The notes under the pieces are model-generated. The model searched no databases and had not been told where the DNA came from. It saw only the letters and a list, made by a program, of their open reading frames with translations. Source: Geminicoccaceae bacterium (GTDB lineage: Bacteria; Pseudomonadota; Alphaproteobacteria; Geminicoccales; Geminicoccaceae). From it: DNA of 64,000 bases. Below are positions 26,049 to 35,498 of this stretch, in pieces. The stretch lies in assembly GCA_020638465.1 (NCBI GenBank), contig JACKIM010000001.1:496001-560000 (forward strand). The letters are read 5' to 3'. Each line of letters opens with the position of its first letter. Positions within the stretch are counted from its first letter, which is position 1. The position numbers and the translations under genes are program-made.

Positions 26049-26408
26049 TTGCCAGCCCGTTGGCTTTATCCGGCAACACCGGCATGTCGACCAGTTTGCC
26101 GGTCTTCCGCTGGTGAATCCGGAAGCTCGTTCCATCATATTCAACCGGCCCATGTTTACCGGAGGCGAACCACCGGTTTCGTCATTCTTCGCAACGAGAT
26201 ATCAATCTCGTCATCGCGCCATTCCCTTCCCCGGCTGCAATCCCGCCTTGTGCCAGGCATCGGGCGTTCATGACCGCCCGCCGAAACCGCACGGCTTGTG
26301 ATGGTCGACGTGATGGTGTCATGTTCGGTGAGCTGAACATCTTCACCCGTGCATGAATCCGGCGACCGGCCCTCGCCGGCGCGGTCGTGTCCAACAGGAG
26401 GGATTCCC
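26049..26408. other. Non-coding stretch upstream of adenine deaminase
   Basis: About 360 bp without a supportable gene. It should hold the promoter of the adenine deaminase gene. I see neither a purine riboswitch core nor a clear operator. The ribosome site AGGAGG at 26397-26402 is at its 3' end. Confidence 0.45.
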
Positions 26409-28121
26409 ATGTCAAGAGAAGTGCTGGAGCGGGCGATCGATATCGGGCGCGGGCTCTCGCCGGCCGATATCGTTCTCAAGGGTGGACAATTCCTCGATAT
26501 GGTAACGGGCGACCTGCTGCATGGCGATATCGCCATCGCCGGGGACCGGATCGCCGGCACCATGGGAGACTATGACGGATACCGGGAAATCGACATTGCC
26601 GGGCGTGTCGTCGTGCCCGGCTTCATCGATACCCACCTGCATGTCGAATCCTCGCTGGTCACTCCCCTCGAATTCGACCGATGCGTCGTTCCGCGCGGGG
26701 TCACCACCGCCATCTGCGACCCGCACGAGATCGCCAACGTCGCCGGAGCCGAGGGCATCCGGTATTTCCTCGACTGCGCACTGGAAACTGTCCTCGACCT
26801 GCGCGTGCAGCTTTCGAGTTGCGTGCCTTCGACCGACATGGAGACCTCAGGCGCACAGCTGGATTTCGCCGATCTGGAGTCCTTCCGCAACCACCCGAAG
26901 GTGATCGGACTGGCCGAATTCATGAACTACCCCGGCGTGCTGGCAAAACGGCCGGATGTGATGGACAAGCTTGCCGGCTTCGAAGGTTGGCACATCGACG
27001 GGCACGCACCGCTGCTGTCGGGCAAGGACCTCAACGGCTACATCGCCGCCGGCATCCGCACCGAACACGAAGCGACTTCCGCCGACGAGGGACTGGAGAA
27101 GCTGCGCAAGGGCATGCACCTGCTCATCCGGGAAGGTTCGGTCTCCAAGGACCTGCACGCGTTGCTGCCCCTGATCACCATCGTCCATTCCCCATTTCTC
27201 GCATTCTGCACCGACGACCGAAATCCGCTCGATATCGGCGAGGCGGGACATATCGACTACATGATCCGCGAGGCCCAGGCCCATGGCGCACCTGCCCTCG
27301 CGGTCTACCGGGCCGCCAGCATCTCGGCGGCCCGTGCCTTCGGACTGCGTGACCGCGGCATGGTGGCACCGGGCTGGAGAGCGGATCTGGCCGTCATCGA
27401 CAGCCTCGACGGCTGCCACGCCGAGCTGGTCGTCAGCGCGGGCCGCGTGGTCGACGACGACCTGTTCGCCCGGCGCCGAATCGTGGAACCGGTTGCGCGC
27501 AACAGCGTGAGGGCGAAGCCTGTCGAGGCGCATGATCTCGAACATCGCTCGAACGTGCTCGAAACCCACATCATCGACATTCAGCCTGGACGAATCATCA
27601 CCGGGCATCTGGTCGAGCAGATCAGCTGCGAAAACGGTGTGAAACATCCTGATCCACAGCGCGACATCGCCAAGATCTCGATCATCGAACGTCATGGACG
27701 CAATGGCAACGTCGCTTCAGGGTTTGTCCGCGGCTTCGGGATCGGGCGGGGTGCCATAGCATCGACCGTCTGTCACGATCATCACAACATCGCGGTTGTC
27801 GGAGTTGACGATGCCGACATGGCCATGGCGGCCAACCGCCTGATGGCCATTGAGGGCGGCTTTGTCGTGGTCGAGGGAGGCAAGGTGATGGCCGAGGTCG
27901 CACTGCCTATCGCCGGCCTGATGAGCCTGAAACGCTTCGAGGAGGTCCATGCCGAACTGGTCGAATTGCGCGGTGCGGCGCGGGCCCTGGGCGTGACGCT
28001 TGAAGAACCGTTCCTCCAGCTCGCATTCCTCGCACTGCCCGTCATTCCCCACCTCAAGATCACCGACCGCGGCATGGTCGATGTCGACCGGTTCGATTTC
28101 ATCCTGTCCGACGAGGGCTGA
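26409..28121 (+). CDS. ade: Adenine deaminase
   Basis: The enzyme converts adenine to hypoxanthine and ammonia in purine salvage. From the ATG at 26409, 7 bases after AGGAGG, it has 570 residues, the normal length for the AdeC family of amidohydrolases. It has the metal-binding VVPGFIDTHLHVESSLV near residue 75, AICDPHEIANVAG, and the family C-terminal region (TVCHDHHNIAVVGVDDADM). An upstream in-frame ATG at 26349 is not needed. It is a single-gene unit. It fits functionally with the nucleoside salvage operon at 8031-13433, whose phosphorylase releases purine bases. Confidence 0.95.
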   Translation: MSREVLERAIDIGRGLSPADIVLKGGQFLDMVTGDLLHGDIAIAGDRIAGTMGDYDGYREIDIAGRVVVPGFIDTHLHVESSLVTPLEFDRCVVPRGVTTAICDPHEIANVAGAEGIRYFLDCALETVLDLRVQLSSCVPSTDMETSGAQLDFADLESFRNHPKVIGLAEFMNYPGVLAKRPDVMDKLAGFEGWHIDGHAPLLSGKDLNGYIAAGIRTEHEATSADEGLEKLRKGMHLLIREGSVSKDLHALLPLITIVHSPFLAFCTDDRNPLDIGEAGHIDYMIREAQAHGAPALAVYRAASISAARAFGLRDRGMVAPGWRADLAVIDSLDGCHAELVVSAGRVVDDDLFARRRIVEPVARNSVRAKPVEAHDLEHRSNVLETHIIDIQPGRIITGHLVEQISCENGVKHPDPQRDIAKISIIERHGRNGNVASGFVRGFGIGRGAIASTVCHDHHNIAVVGVDDADMAMAANRLMAIEGGFVVVEGGKVMAEVALPIAGLMSLKRFEEVHAELVELRGAARALGVTLEEPFLQLAFLALPVIPHLKITDRGMVDVDRFDFILSDEG

Positions 28122-28248
28122 TTTGGCGAAACATCGACGCGCGCTTCCGCGTCATGCGCGAGACGTCGCTATCGTTTAGCCCCTTGAGCGAATCGGACAT
28201 GGATGGCAAGTCTACCCGAAGTTCCGTGTGAAGCGAGGCACGACGGCA

Positions 28249-29424
28249 ATGTCTGGACGACGGATCGGCCATCTCGTGGTGGCGGCTGTCATCGTCGCAA
28301 GCTTGAGCGGCAGCGCTCATGCCCTTGAACGTTATCGGGCGATGTGGGCACTGGGTGACGGCCTGAGCGATGATGGCAATCTTTGGAACGACTGCACGGG
28401 CCGGACCGAACCGCCGGTTGCGCTCGGCTACGACAGGGGGCGATATTCGGACGGGCCCGTATGGGTCGAACGTCTGGCCGAAATTATCGGGCTGGACCCG
28501 GACGACGACAACGACTTCACCGATCTCGCCTTCGGCGGTGCCTACACGAATCTCTACAATCGCAACATTTCCCCTTTCGATCAGGAACCTGCGACCTGTC
28601 GTGGCGAAACCGGCATGCTGGCCCAGGCCGCGGAAGCATCGGTGAGCAGTCTCGAAAGCCGCGATCTCGTAACGCTGCTTGCCGGCGCCAACGACTATTT
28701 CGCCTGGCTTCAGGCGGACGAACCATCGGTGCAGGCCGACATGAGCTGTGTTGGGCAGGGGCTGGGCCCGCTGGACGGCAATGGCGCCCCATCATCCGCC
28801 AACATTGCCCGGTGTGCAGCCCTTGTCGTGGGTGACATCGCCAAAGGTATCGCCGAGCTCCATGATGGCGGCGCACGAAACTTCATCATCGGCAACCTCC
28901 CTCATCTCGGGAATACGCCTGAAGGCAGGAAACAAGGCCCCCAAGCCGCGGAACTGCTCAACGAGATTGTGGAGGCCCACAACCGGACCCTTGCGGCCGC
29001 GATCGGCATTCTGGGCGAAACCTACAGGGACGCGCGTTTTACCCTCCTCGACCTCTCCGCCTTGTTCGATGCCTTCCTTGCGAAGCCGGGTCGGTTCGGC
29101 CTGACCAATATCACGGTCCCGTGCCTCACTCCCGGCATCACCGGGCAACGCATCCCGACGAAGGTCTGCGCCGACGGCCAGTCAGGCAGAACACTGTTCT
29201 GGGATCCTATTCATCCGACGCGGCGAATACACGATCTGACCGCGGTATATGCCGCGACGACCATGGCTGCCGACAGGATCCTGCCCAAAGGACTGAATCA
29301 TCGACAAGCGAGGATCAATGCCAGGGCGCTATGGGTAACGGGAATTTATGCGACCTACGGACGGATCTTCCTGCGCATGGCACCGCACCAGCTGATTTCG
29401 CTGCTTGCGATGCGCGGCCGCTGA
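28249..29424 (+). CDS. SGNH/GDSL-like secreted protein with Gly in place of the nucleophile Ser
   Basis: A 391-residue protein with a Sec signal (HLVVAAVIVASLSGSAHA). It has the layout of lipase-type GDSL hydrolases: block I is ALGDGLSDDGN (36-44), block II glycines are in FGGAYTN, block III is GAND (146-149), and block V is DPIHPT with Asp319 and His322. In block I the expected GDSLSD reads GDGLSD, so the catalytic serine codon is GGC (Gly38); one base change would restore AGC. All other blocks are intact. It may be an inactive binding protein or may use Ser40. A GTG at 28228 is an alternative start. Neighbours give no clue to a substrate. Confidence 0.8.
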   Translation: MSGRRIGHLVVAAVIVASLSGSAHALERYRAMWALGDGLSDDGNLWNDCTGRTEPPVALGYDRGRYSDGPVWVERLAEIIGLDPDDDNDFTDLAFGGAYTNLYNRNISPFDQEPATCRGETGMLAQAAEASVSSLESRDLVTLLAGANDYFAWLQADEPSVQADMSCVGQGLGPLDGNGAPSSANIARCAALVVGDIAKGIAELHDGGARNFIIGNLPHLGNTPEGRKQGPQAAELLNEIVEAHNRTLAAAIGILGETYRDARFTLLDLSALFDAFLAKPGRFGLTNITVPCLTPGITGQRIPTKVCADGQSGRTLFWDPIHPTRRIHDLTAVYAATTMAADRILPKGLNHRQARINARALWVTGIYATYGRIFLRMAPHQLISLLAMRGR

Positions 29425-29572
29425 ATCACTTCAAACGCATCGGGTGTCGGCGCCCAAACGCGTGCCTCATGCTCATGCCCCTTCACAACTTCGTTGTCGA
29501 TTGGTGCGGACCAGGCCATGATCGGTCGGCGTGATCGGGTCCGGTCATGCGTAACCGGAGCCCATCTCGACC

Positions 29573-30199
29573 ATGCCTTCGACCGATACGCTGCTCGCCT
29601 TCGCGATGGCTACCCTGACCATGGCCTTTTTCCCGGGTCCGGCCATGCTCTACACGGCCGCGCAGACGGCCGCACATGGACGCCGGGCAGGTCTGCTGGC
29701 TGTTCTCGGCATCCATCTGGGGGGATATGCCCATGTGATTGCAGCCGCCCTGGGATTGTCTGTACTGTTCAGGCACGTGCCCATGGCCTTTGTTGCGGTC
29801 AAGTTCGCGGGTGCTGCCTATCTCGTCTGGATGGGGGTGGGCATGTTTCGCCAGGGCCGCGACACCGTTGCCGGCGAGAGGCCGCAACGCAACCGCCGTC
29901 GCGCCTTTATACAAAGTGTCATCGTGCAATTGCTGAACCCCAAGGTCGCGCTGTTCTATCTGGCGTTCCTGCCCCTGTTCGCCGATCCGGCCGCCGCTCT
30001 GCATCTGCCACTGCAACTCCTGATCCTCGGTATCATCGTCAATCTCACTTTCGCAATGGCCGATACGACGGCCGTGTTCCTGACCGACCGCATCCTTCGC
30101 ATGACCCGCCACCGGGTCGGCGGCATGCAACTCTTGCGGAAGGCCGGCGGCGCCATCCTTGTCGGCCTTGGCATCCGCATTGCATTCATGCGCCCCTGA
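29573..30199 (+). CDS. LysE/RhtB-family amino acid exporter
   Basis: A 208-residue inner-membrane protein with about six hydrophobic helices. The family marks are the early FFPGPAMLYTAAQTAAHGRRAG segment, close to the PGP motif of LysE/RhtB proteins, GAAYLVWMGVGMFRQG, and LLNPKVALFYLAFLPLF. Such proteins export amino acids or related metabolites using the proton gradient; the substrate is not predictable. It is transcribed alone, 119 bp before ilvD. Confidence 0.9.
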   Translation: MPSTDTLLAFAMATLTMAFFPGPAMLYTAAQTAAHGRRAGLLAVLGIHLGGYAHVIAAALGLSVLFRHVPMAFVAVKFAGAAYLVWMGVGMFRQGRDTVAGERPQRNRRRAFIQSVIVQLLNPKVALFYLAFLPLFADPAAALHLPLQLLILGIIVNLTFAMADTTAVFLTDRILRMTRHRVGGMQLLRKAGGAILVGLGIRIAFMRP

Positions 30200-30317
30200 A
30201 CGTTCCCTTCCCGGCGATACCGGCTGACTGCCGGCCGCTGTCACATTTGCCCCCTTGGGTTGTCGCTATCATGGGGCTATGAAACGACTATCTTGAATTC
30301 TCGGGGTGGGAGGGAAC

Positions 30318-32045
30318 ATGGCCTCGGTCACAGTCTTCGACAAATCACGGCTGCCCAGCCGTTACAGTACGGTCGGTCCCGACAGGGCACCGCATCGGTC
30401 CTACTACTATGCCATGGGCCTTTCCAAGGACGATATCGACCGGCCGTTCGTCGGTGTGGTGACGACCTGGAACGAAGCCGCCCCCTGCAATATCGCCCTT
30501 GCCCGTCAGGCCCAGGTGGTCAAGCACGGTGTCGCGCGCGCTGGAGGCACTCCCCGCGAATTCACGACGATCACCGTGACCGATGGCATTGCCATGGGCC
30601 ACCAGGGCATGAAGAGCTCGCTCATCAGCCGCGAAATCATTGCAGACTCCACCGAGCTTACCGTCCGCGGCCATGCCTACGATGCGCTCGTCGGTCTCGC
30701 CGGCTGCGACAAGTCCCTGCCGGGCCTGATGATGGCGATGGTACGGCTCAACGTACCCGCGGTATTCATGTATGGCGGGTCGATCCTGCCGGGCCGGTTC
30801 AAGGGTCGTGACGTCACCGTGCAGGACGTGTTCGAGGCCGTCGGGCAGCATGCCGTCGGCAACATGTCCGATGAGGACCTGGAAGAACTTGAGCGCGTCG
30901 CCTGTCCGTCGGCGGGGTCCTGTGGCGGCCAGTTCACCGCCAACACCATGGCCTGCGTTTCCGAAGCCATCGGCCTCGCCCTGCCCTATTCGGCCGGCAC
31001 GCCGGCACCGCTGGAGGCCCGCGACAAGTGGGCGGAACAATCCGGCGAGGCCGTCATGGAGCTGCTCTCCCGCAATATCCGCCCACGCGACATCGTCACC
31101 CGCAAGAGTCTCGAAAATGCTGCGCGCGTCGTCGCCTGTTCCGGCGGTTCGACCAACGGTGCCTTGCATCTGCCGGCCATCGCCCATGAGGCCGGCATCG
31201 ATTTCGACCTGCACGAGGTCGCGCGGATCTTCCGCGAGACGCCCTATATTGCCGACCTGAAGCCGGCCGGCCAGTACGTGATGAAGGACCTCGCCGAAGC
31301 TGGAGGCGTGCCGCTCATCATGAAGGCGCTGTTCGATGGCGGCCTGCTGCATGGCGACTGCATCACCGTCACTGGCAAGACGATCGCTGAAAACCTCGAA
31401 AGCGTGAAATGGGATCCCGAACAGAAGGTGGTCCGTCCGGTATCGAATCCGATTACCACTTGGGGCGGCGTCGTGGGCCTCAGGGGCACGCTGGCACCGG
31501 AAGGAGCCATGGTGAAGGTCGCGGGCCTCAAGAGTCTCCAGTTCTCCGGTCCCGCTCGCGTGTTCGAATGCGAGGAAGACGCGATGGAGGCCGTGCAGGC
31601 TGGCAAGTACGAGGATGGCGAGGTCCTGGTGATCCGCAACGAAGGCCCGAAGGGCGGTCCGGGCATGCGCGAGATGCTGGGCGTGACGTCGGCCATCTAT
31701 GGCCAGGGCAAGGGCGACAAGGTGGCGTTGATCACAGACGGCCGCTTCTCCGGTGCCACGCGTGGTTTCTGCATCGGCCATGTGGGTCCCGAAGCCGCCG
31801 TCGCGGGCCCGATTGGTCTCCTGCGCAACGGTGACATCATCGAGATCGACGCCGCGGCAGGTACGATCGATGTCAAATTGAGCGAAAGCGAGCTTGCCGA
31901 ACGCGCCAAAGCCTGGAAACCGCGGGAGACCGGGTATCCCTCGGGTACCTTGTGGAAATATGCCCAGACCGTCGGTTCGGCGGAAAAGGGAGCTGTCACC
32001 CATCCGGGGGGTGCGGTCGAGACGAGGACCTACGCCGACATCTGA
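30318..32045 (+). CDS. ilvD: Dihydroxy-acid dehydratase
   Basis: IlvD dehydrates 2,3-dihydroxy acids in valine, leucine and isoleucine synthesis. The ATG at 30318 follows GGGAGGG and gives 575 residues. The three cluster cysteines are Cys57 (NEAAPCN), Cys130 (GLAGCDKSLPG) and Cys202 (GSCGGQFTANTM), and Asp89 is in VTDGIAMGHQGMKSS. Three cysteines at these spacings point to the IlvD/Edd family; whether the cluster is 2Fe-2S or 4Fe-4S cannot be told by eye. The C-terminal swivelling domain (TDGRFSGATRGFCIGH) is complete. It ends at a strong terminator. Confidence 0.95.
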   Translation: MASVTVFDKSRLPSRYSTVGPDRAPHRSYYYAMGLSKDDIDRPFVGVVTTWNEAAPCNIALARQAQVVKHGVARAGGTPREFTTITVTDGIAMGHQGMKSSLISREIIADSTELTVRGHAYDALVGLAGCDKSLPGLMMAMVRLNVPAVFMYGGSILPGRFKGRDVTVQDVFEAVGQHAVGNMSDEDLEELERVACPSAGSCGGQFTANTMACVSEAIGLALPYSAGTPAPLEARDKWAEQSGEAVMELLSRNIRPRDIVTRKSLENAARVVACSGGSTNGALHLPAIAHEAGIDFDLHEVARIFRETPYIADLKPAGQYVMKDLAEAGGVPLIMKALFDGGLLHGDCITVTGKTIAENLESVKWDPEQKVVRPVSNPITTWGGVVGLRGTLAPEGAMVKVAGLKSLQFSGPARVFECEEDAMEAVQAGKYEDGEVLVIRNEGPKGGPGMREMLGVTSAIYGQGKGDKVALITDGRFSGATRGFCIGHVGPEAAVAGPIGLLRNGDIIEIDAAAGTIDVKLSESELAERAKAWKPRETGYPSGTLWKYAQTVGSAEKGAVTHPGGAVETRTYADI

Positions 32046-32094
32046 CCCTGCCCGGCAGGCAATGGTTAAGGTTCGTTCATAAGGATGTGCGCAG

Positions 32095-32131
32095 GACGGC
32101 CCGGAGCGATTGTTCCGGGCCGTCGCCTTTT
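32095..32131 (+). terminator. Rho-independent terminator after ilvD
   Basis: GACGGCCCGGA and TCCGGGCCGTC form a perfect 11-bp stem with an 8-base loop, followed by GCCTTTT. It is 50 bp after the ilvD stop codon and is the clearest intrinsic terminator in the window. Confidence 0.9.
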
Positions 32132-32182
32132 GTCTACTGACGATACATTCCTCCTTTCATCCTTCCTTGTGGAGCACATCCC

Positions 32183-32614
32183 TTGTGGAGCCTGTCCGAC
32201 TACCTGCCTGAACGCGCGCAGTGGGGCGATGTCATCGACATGATTGCCGCCGGCCTCGCCTTTCCCATTGCCGTCCATGCCCTTGCCGCCATCGGCATCA
32301 CGGTATCCCCCGATTTCGACTGGGTTGTCGACCGCCTGCCCTATGGCGCAGTTGCCGTCGCTTTGGCCCTCAAGCTTTTCCAGGACATATCGGAGAGCGA
32401 CATCGACAGTTCGCGCCGGTTGCACCAGGTCTTCTGGAGCTGCTGCGTCCTGCCTCTCGCACTGTTCTGGGTCCTCTTCTTTCAAGGTCATGCGGATGCC
32501 ATGTCGCCCGTTCTCCTGTTTTCGGGCTGGCTGGTCCTGATGCCATTGACCTTCATCCCGCGCTTTCTCGTCATGGTGTGGATGAATTCGGAAACTCCTG
32601 TCGGAGGAAAATGA
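32183..32614 (+). CDS. Small membrane protein of unknown function
   Basis: A 143-residue protein probably starting at TTG 32183, behind GGAG at 32171-32174. It has about four hydrophobic helices (VIDMIAAGLAFPIAVHALAA, LPYGAVAVALALKLF, VFWSCCVLPLALFWVLFF, LFSGWLVLMPLTFIPRFLVM) with a short acidic loop (QDISESDIDSS). I do not recognise a family. It lies between the ilvD terminator and speE, 75 bp before speE on the same strand, and may be co-transcribed with it. Confidence 0.7.
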   Translation: MWSLSDYLPERAQWGDVIDMIAAGLAFPIAVHALAAIGITVSPDFDWVVDRLPYGAVAVALALKLFQDISESDIDSSRRLHQVFWSCCVLPLALFWVLFFQGHADAMSPVLLFSGWLVLMPLTFIPRFLVMVWMNSETPVGGK

Positions 32615-32689
32615 CCGGCCGCAAGGGTTGTACAGACGCGGCTACGAAACTATACCGCTTGGCGCTAACTCAACGGGAGCGTCAGGACC

Positions 32690-33538
32690 ATGGAGTGGTT
32701 TACCGAGACCTTGTATCCAAGCTGGCAGCAGCGCCTCGGGATCGAGGCGGTCCTCTATCAGGAGCGCACCGAACATCAGGATCTCGTTGTCTTTCGCAGT
32801 TCGGCCTGGGGCACGGTGCTGGCTCTCGACGGAGTGGTGCAGACGACCACCGGCGACGAGTGGGCCTATCACGAGATGCTGGTGCATCCCTCGTTGATCG
32901 CCCATGGCCGTGCGCGCAGCGTGTGTATCGTTGGTGGCGGAGATGGCGGAACCCTGCGCGAAGTGGTCAAGCACGAATCGATCAATCGCGTCGTCATGGC
33001 GGAACTCGATCCCGGTGTCATCGAGTTCTGCAAGAAGCATCTTCCCGGCCTTTCCAATGGTTCATTCGACGACCCGAGGCTCGAACTGCGTTTCGGCGAC
33101 GCCGCGGTCTACATGGCGATGGACGACGAGAAGTTCGATACCATCATAGTCGATTCCACCGATCCGCACGGTCCGGGCGCAGCGCTGTTCACCCAGTCAT
33201 TCTACGAGGATTGCCGACGCAAGCTGAACGATGGCGGCATCCTCATCACGCAATGCGGCGTGCCGTCGGTGCAGCCGGATGAACTCGGCATGACCCAACA
33301 CCGCCAGCGCGCCGCCGGCTTCGGTGATGTCTCTTTCTATCTGACCTGCGTACCTACCTATGTGGGCGGCATGATGGCTCTGGGGTGGGCCTCGGACGAT
33401 ACGACCCGCCGCAAGGTGCGAGTCGACACGCTGATGGGCCGCCCGATCCCCAAGGGCCTGCGGTATTACAGTCCCGAGGTCCACGTGGCAGCTTTCGCGC
33501 ATCCACTCTGGATGGAAGCCCTCGCGAACAAGACCTGA
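32690..33538 (+). CDS. speE: Spermidine synthase (polyamine aminopropyltransferase)
   Basis: SpeE transfers an aminopropyl group from decarboxylated S-adenosylmethionine to putrescine. The 282-residue protein starts at the ATG at 32690 after a GGGAGCGTCAGGA site. It has the N-terminal WFTETLYPSWQQRLGIE region, the substrate-gating DEWAYHEMLVHPSL, the co-substrate site CIVGGGDGGTLREV, and the catalytic region IIVDSTDPHGPG with the conserved Asp residues. Size and motifs are normal. It is convergent with the urease cluster. Confidence 0.95.
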   Translation: MEWFTETLYPSWQQRLGIEAVLYQERTEHQDLVVFRSSAWGTVLALDGVVQTTTGDEWAYHEMLVHPSLIAHGRARSVCIVGGGDGGTLREVVKHESINRVVMAELDPGVIEFCKKHLPGLSNGSFDDPRLELRFGDAAVYMAMDDEKFDTIIVDSTDPHGPGAALFTQSFYEDCRRKLNDGGILITQCGVPSVQPDELGMTQHRQRAAGFGDVSFYLTCVPTYVGGMMALGWASDDTTRRKVRVDTLMGRPIPKGLRYYSPEVHVAAFAHPLWMEALANKT

Positions 33539-33624
33539 CCCGACGGCGGCGGCAATGCCCCGCCCGGTAACTAACGGTTCACAGCCGTGCTATCGGCGCT
33601 GACTTCCGGCATCCGCGATATCGC

Positions 33625-34263
33625 TCAGCCTGATTCGGCTTCGCTCCAGTTCAGACTACCCCGTTCCTCAATGAATCGGCGGATCTTCGCCACTCCCTCG
33701 CCGGTCCTGATATTGGTGAACACGAACGGACGTTCACCGCGCATCTTCGAGCTGTCCCGCTTCATGACTTCAAGCGAGGCACCGACCATGTGGGCGAGAT
33801 CTATCTTGTTGATGACGAGCAGGTCGGAGGCGGTGATACCGGGACCACCTTTTCTAGGGATTTTATCTCCCGCCGAGACGTCGATGACATAGATGGTCAG
33901 ATCGGCGAGTTCGGGTGAAAAGGTCGCCGCAAGATTGTCACCACCGGATTCGACAATGACAAGGTCGAGATTCGGGAAACGTTCGTTGAGTTCATCAATC
34001 GCAGCGAGATTCATCGATGCATCCTCGCGGATGGCGGTGTGCGGGCATCCGCCGGTCTCGACGCCGATGATGCGATCCGGGGAAAGTGCGCCGGAGCGGG
34101 TGAGGAACTGCGCATCTTCCCGCGTATAGATGTCGTTGGTGACGACGGCGATCTCATAATCCGCGCGCATCGATTTGCAGAGCGCATCCGCGAGTGCCGT
34201 CTTGCCGGTGCCGACAGGACCTCCGATGCCGACACGCAACGGGCCGTTGGGGCTCTTCGTCAT
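33625..34263 (-). CDS. ureG: Urease accessory GTPase UreG
   Basis: UreG hydrolyses GTP to drive nickel insertion into urease. The 212-residue protein shows the P-loop GIGGPVGTGKTAL, the metal-binding CPH motif in GVETGGCPHTAIREDASM, the ESGGDNL segment and NKIDLA. It is the last gene of the urt-ure cluster and overlaps ureF by 4 bp. The C-terminus extends slightly beyond the core family and is not remarkable. Confidence 0.96.
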   Translation of the reverse strand: MTKSPNGPLRVGIGGPVGTGKTALADALCKSMRADYEIAVVTNDIYTREDAQFLTRSGALSPDRIIGVETGGCPHTAIREDASMNLAAIDELNERFPNLDLVIVESGGDNLAATFSPELADLTIYVIDVSAGDKIPRKGGPGITASDLLVINKIDLAHMVGASLEVMKRDSSKMRGERPFVFTNIRTGEGVAKIRRFIEERGSLNWSEAESG

Positions 34264-34907
34264 GATCTGAATAACCTGGTGTGCTGGGTTTCATGGAGCA
34301 TGGAGGCAAGGTCGCTCATCATCACGCAACTGCCAAGATCGTCGAGGCTGCATGACATGAAGGCTTGGGCAAGTTCCAGAATGCGGCTTTCGAAGGCAGC
34401 GCAAACGATCAGACCGTCCGTTTGCCCCAGGGGAATCATGCGCACGCCCGCGGAGACAAGGTTGGCGACAAAGGCATGGAGATAGGCCTGAACGGTATGG
34501 AGAAGACCTATGCGGGCCTGGCGGGCGGCAAGGCCGACGGCGACGGGATAAACGAGTTCGGGATGCGGGTCGAACACGGGATCGGGCCAGACCTGCCGGA
34601 CCGCACGCATGAACGCCTTGCCCTGGCCGAGGCTTTCCGCCCGGAGTTCCGCAGTGGTCTGGAAAGCACGGGCCAGTTCGTCAAGTCCGGCGATGTCATG
34701 ACCATCGAAGACCGTCTTGATGAAGATGGCGTCATTGCGCGGCGTTCCATGCTCCAGAAGATCGGTCAGCCAGGCATGCAAGCTGACACGGTCACTGACC
34801 CAGCCCTGATCGATCGCAGCTTCGAGTCCGTGACTGTAGGTATAGGCGCCCACCGGGAACGCTGGAGAAAGCCACATCATGAGGCGCAAGAGCGCGACGT
34901 CAGTCAT
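34260..34907 (-). CDS. ureF: Urease accessory protein UreF
   Basis: UreF is a helical scaffold that binds UreD and UreG on apo-urease and controls GTP hydrolysis. The 215-residue sequence has the typical LMMWLSPAFPVGAYTYSHGLE start and VGLAARQARIGLLHTVQAYLH. It overlaps ureE by 8 bp and ureG by 4 bp, so the three accessory genes are probably translated together. Confidence 0.94.
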   Translation of the reverse strand: MTDVALLRLMMWLSPAFPVGAYTYSHGLEAAIDQGWVSDRVSLHAWLTDLLEHGTPRNDAIFIKTVFDGHDIAGLDELARAFQTTAELRAESLGQGKAFMRAVRQVWPDPVFDPHPELVYPVAVGLAARQARIGLLHTVQAYLHAFVANLVSAGVRMIPLGQTDGLIVCAAFESRILELAQAFMSCSLDDLGSCVMMSDLASMLHETQHTRLFRS

Positions 34908-35328
34908 GCCGATGGTGGTGTGCGTAGGCGCCGCCTTCCGGTTCGAAGGGAGCGGTCACATTTCGGAGCTCGCACCCCAGGCCCCGAAGCATGCGCTCGA
35001 TGACATGATCCGCGCGAATGCGCATTCTTTCGCCGAGGATCTGGGTAGGCACGTGCCGGTTTCCCAGGTGCCAGGCGATACGCAACGGATCCCCGCTTGC
35101 AATCTCCACAAGCTCCTCAGGCACGGCCCTCACCTCGACAAGACGCCCGTCCTCCAGTTGCAGGCCATTGCCGTCCCTGAGGTTCGGTGCCTCGGACAAA
35201 TCGATGAGGATACACTCGCCCATCACGGTCTCGACAACGTGCCTGCGCTTGCGGCGGGCTTCGAGGTCAAGGATGACCGTGTCCGCGGCACCAATGGCAT
35301 CAGGAAGAATGACCGCAACACGAATCAT
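34900..35328 (-). CDS. ureE: Urease accessory nickel chaperone UreE
   Basis: UreE delivers nickel to the UreG-UreF-UreD complex. The start at 35328 gives 142 residues and matches the family N-terminus (MIRVAVILPDAIGAADTVIL); an upstream in-frame start at 35373 would add 15 polar residues. Conserved parts are ILIDLSEAPNLRDGNGLQLE and AWHLGNRHVPTQI, with the nickel-binding His. The C-terminus is a short histidine-rich tail (AYAHHHRHD) that can bind metal. There is a 170-bp gap to ureC, the largest inside the ure genes. Confidence 0.92.
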   Translation of the reverse strand: MIRVAVILPDAIGAADTVILDLEARRKRRHVVETVMGECILIDLSEAPNLRDGNGLQLEDGRLVEVRAVPEELVEIASGDPLRIAWHLGNRHVPTQILGERMRIRADHVIERMLRGLGCELRNVTAPFEPEGGAYAHHHRHD

Positions 35329-35498
35329 GTCGCGGATCTCAGAACCGTCGCCCCGGTTTCTCTGGTTATCCATGTTTTCATGAGCACATGTCCGCAGGCT
35401 ATATCACGCTATTGTGAAACAGGGATACACTGGGAAAGAAAAAGTGAAGAAGTGACGAGCAGGCTTCGGACCTTCGCATTTCAACTGTTCCGGTCCCG

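Noticed and set aside
26847..27695. A 282-codon minus-strand frame opposite adenine deaminase
   Set aside because: Shadow of a GC-rich gene, with no start context and no domain; the plus-strand protein is unambiguous.
29483..30244. A 253-codon minus-strand frame opposite the LysE-type gene
   Set aside because: Gln/Gly/His-rich composition without helices or motifs; the plus strand encodes a clear six-helix exporter.
30345..32003. A 552-codon open frame on the minus strand opposite ilvD
   Set aside because: It mirrors ilvD codon by codon in a GC-rich gene, has no ribosome site and no recognisable domain. Antisense open frames of this kind are common in high-GC coding DNA.
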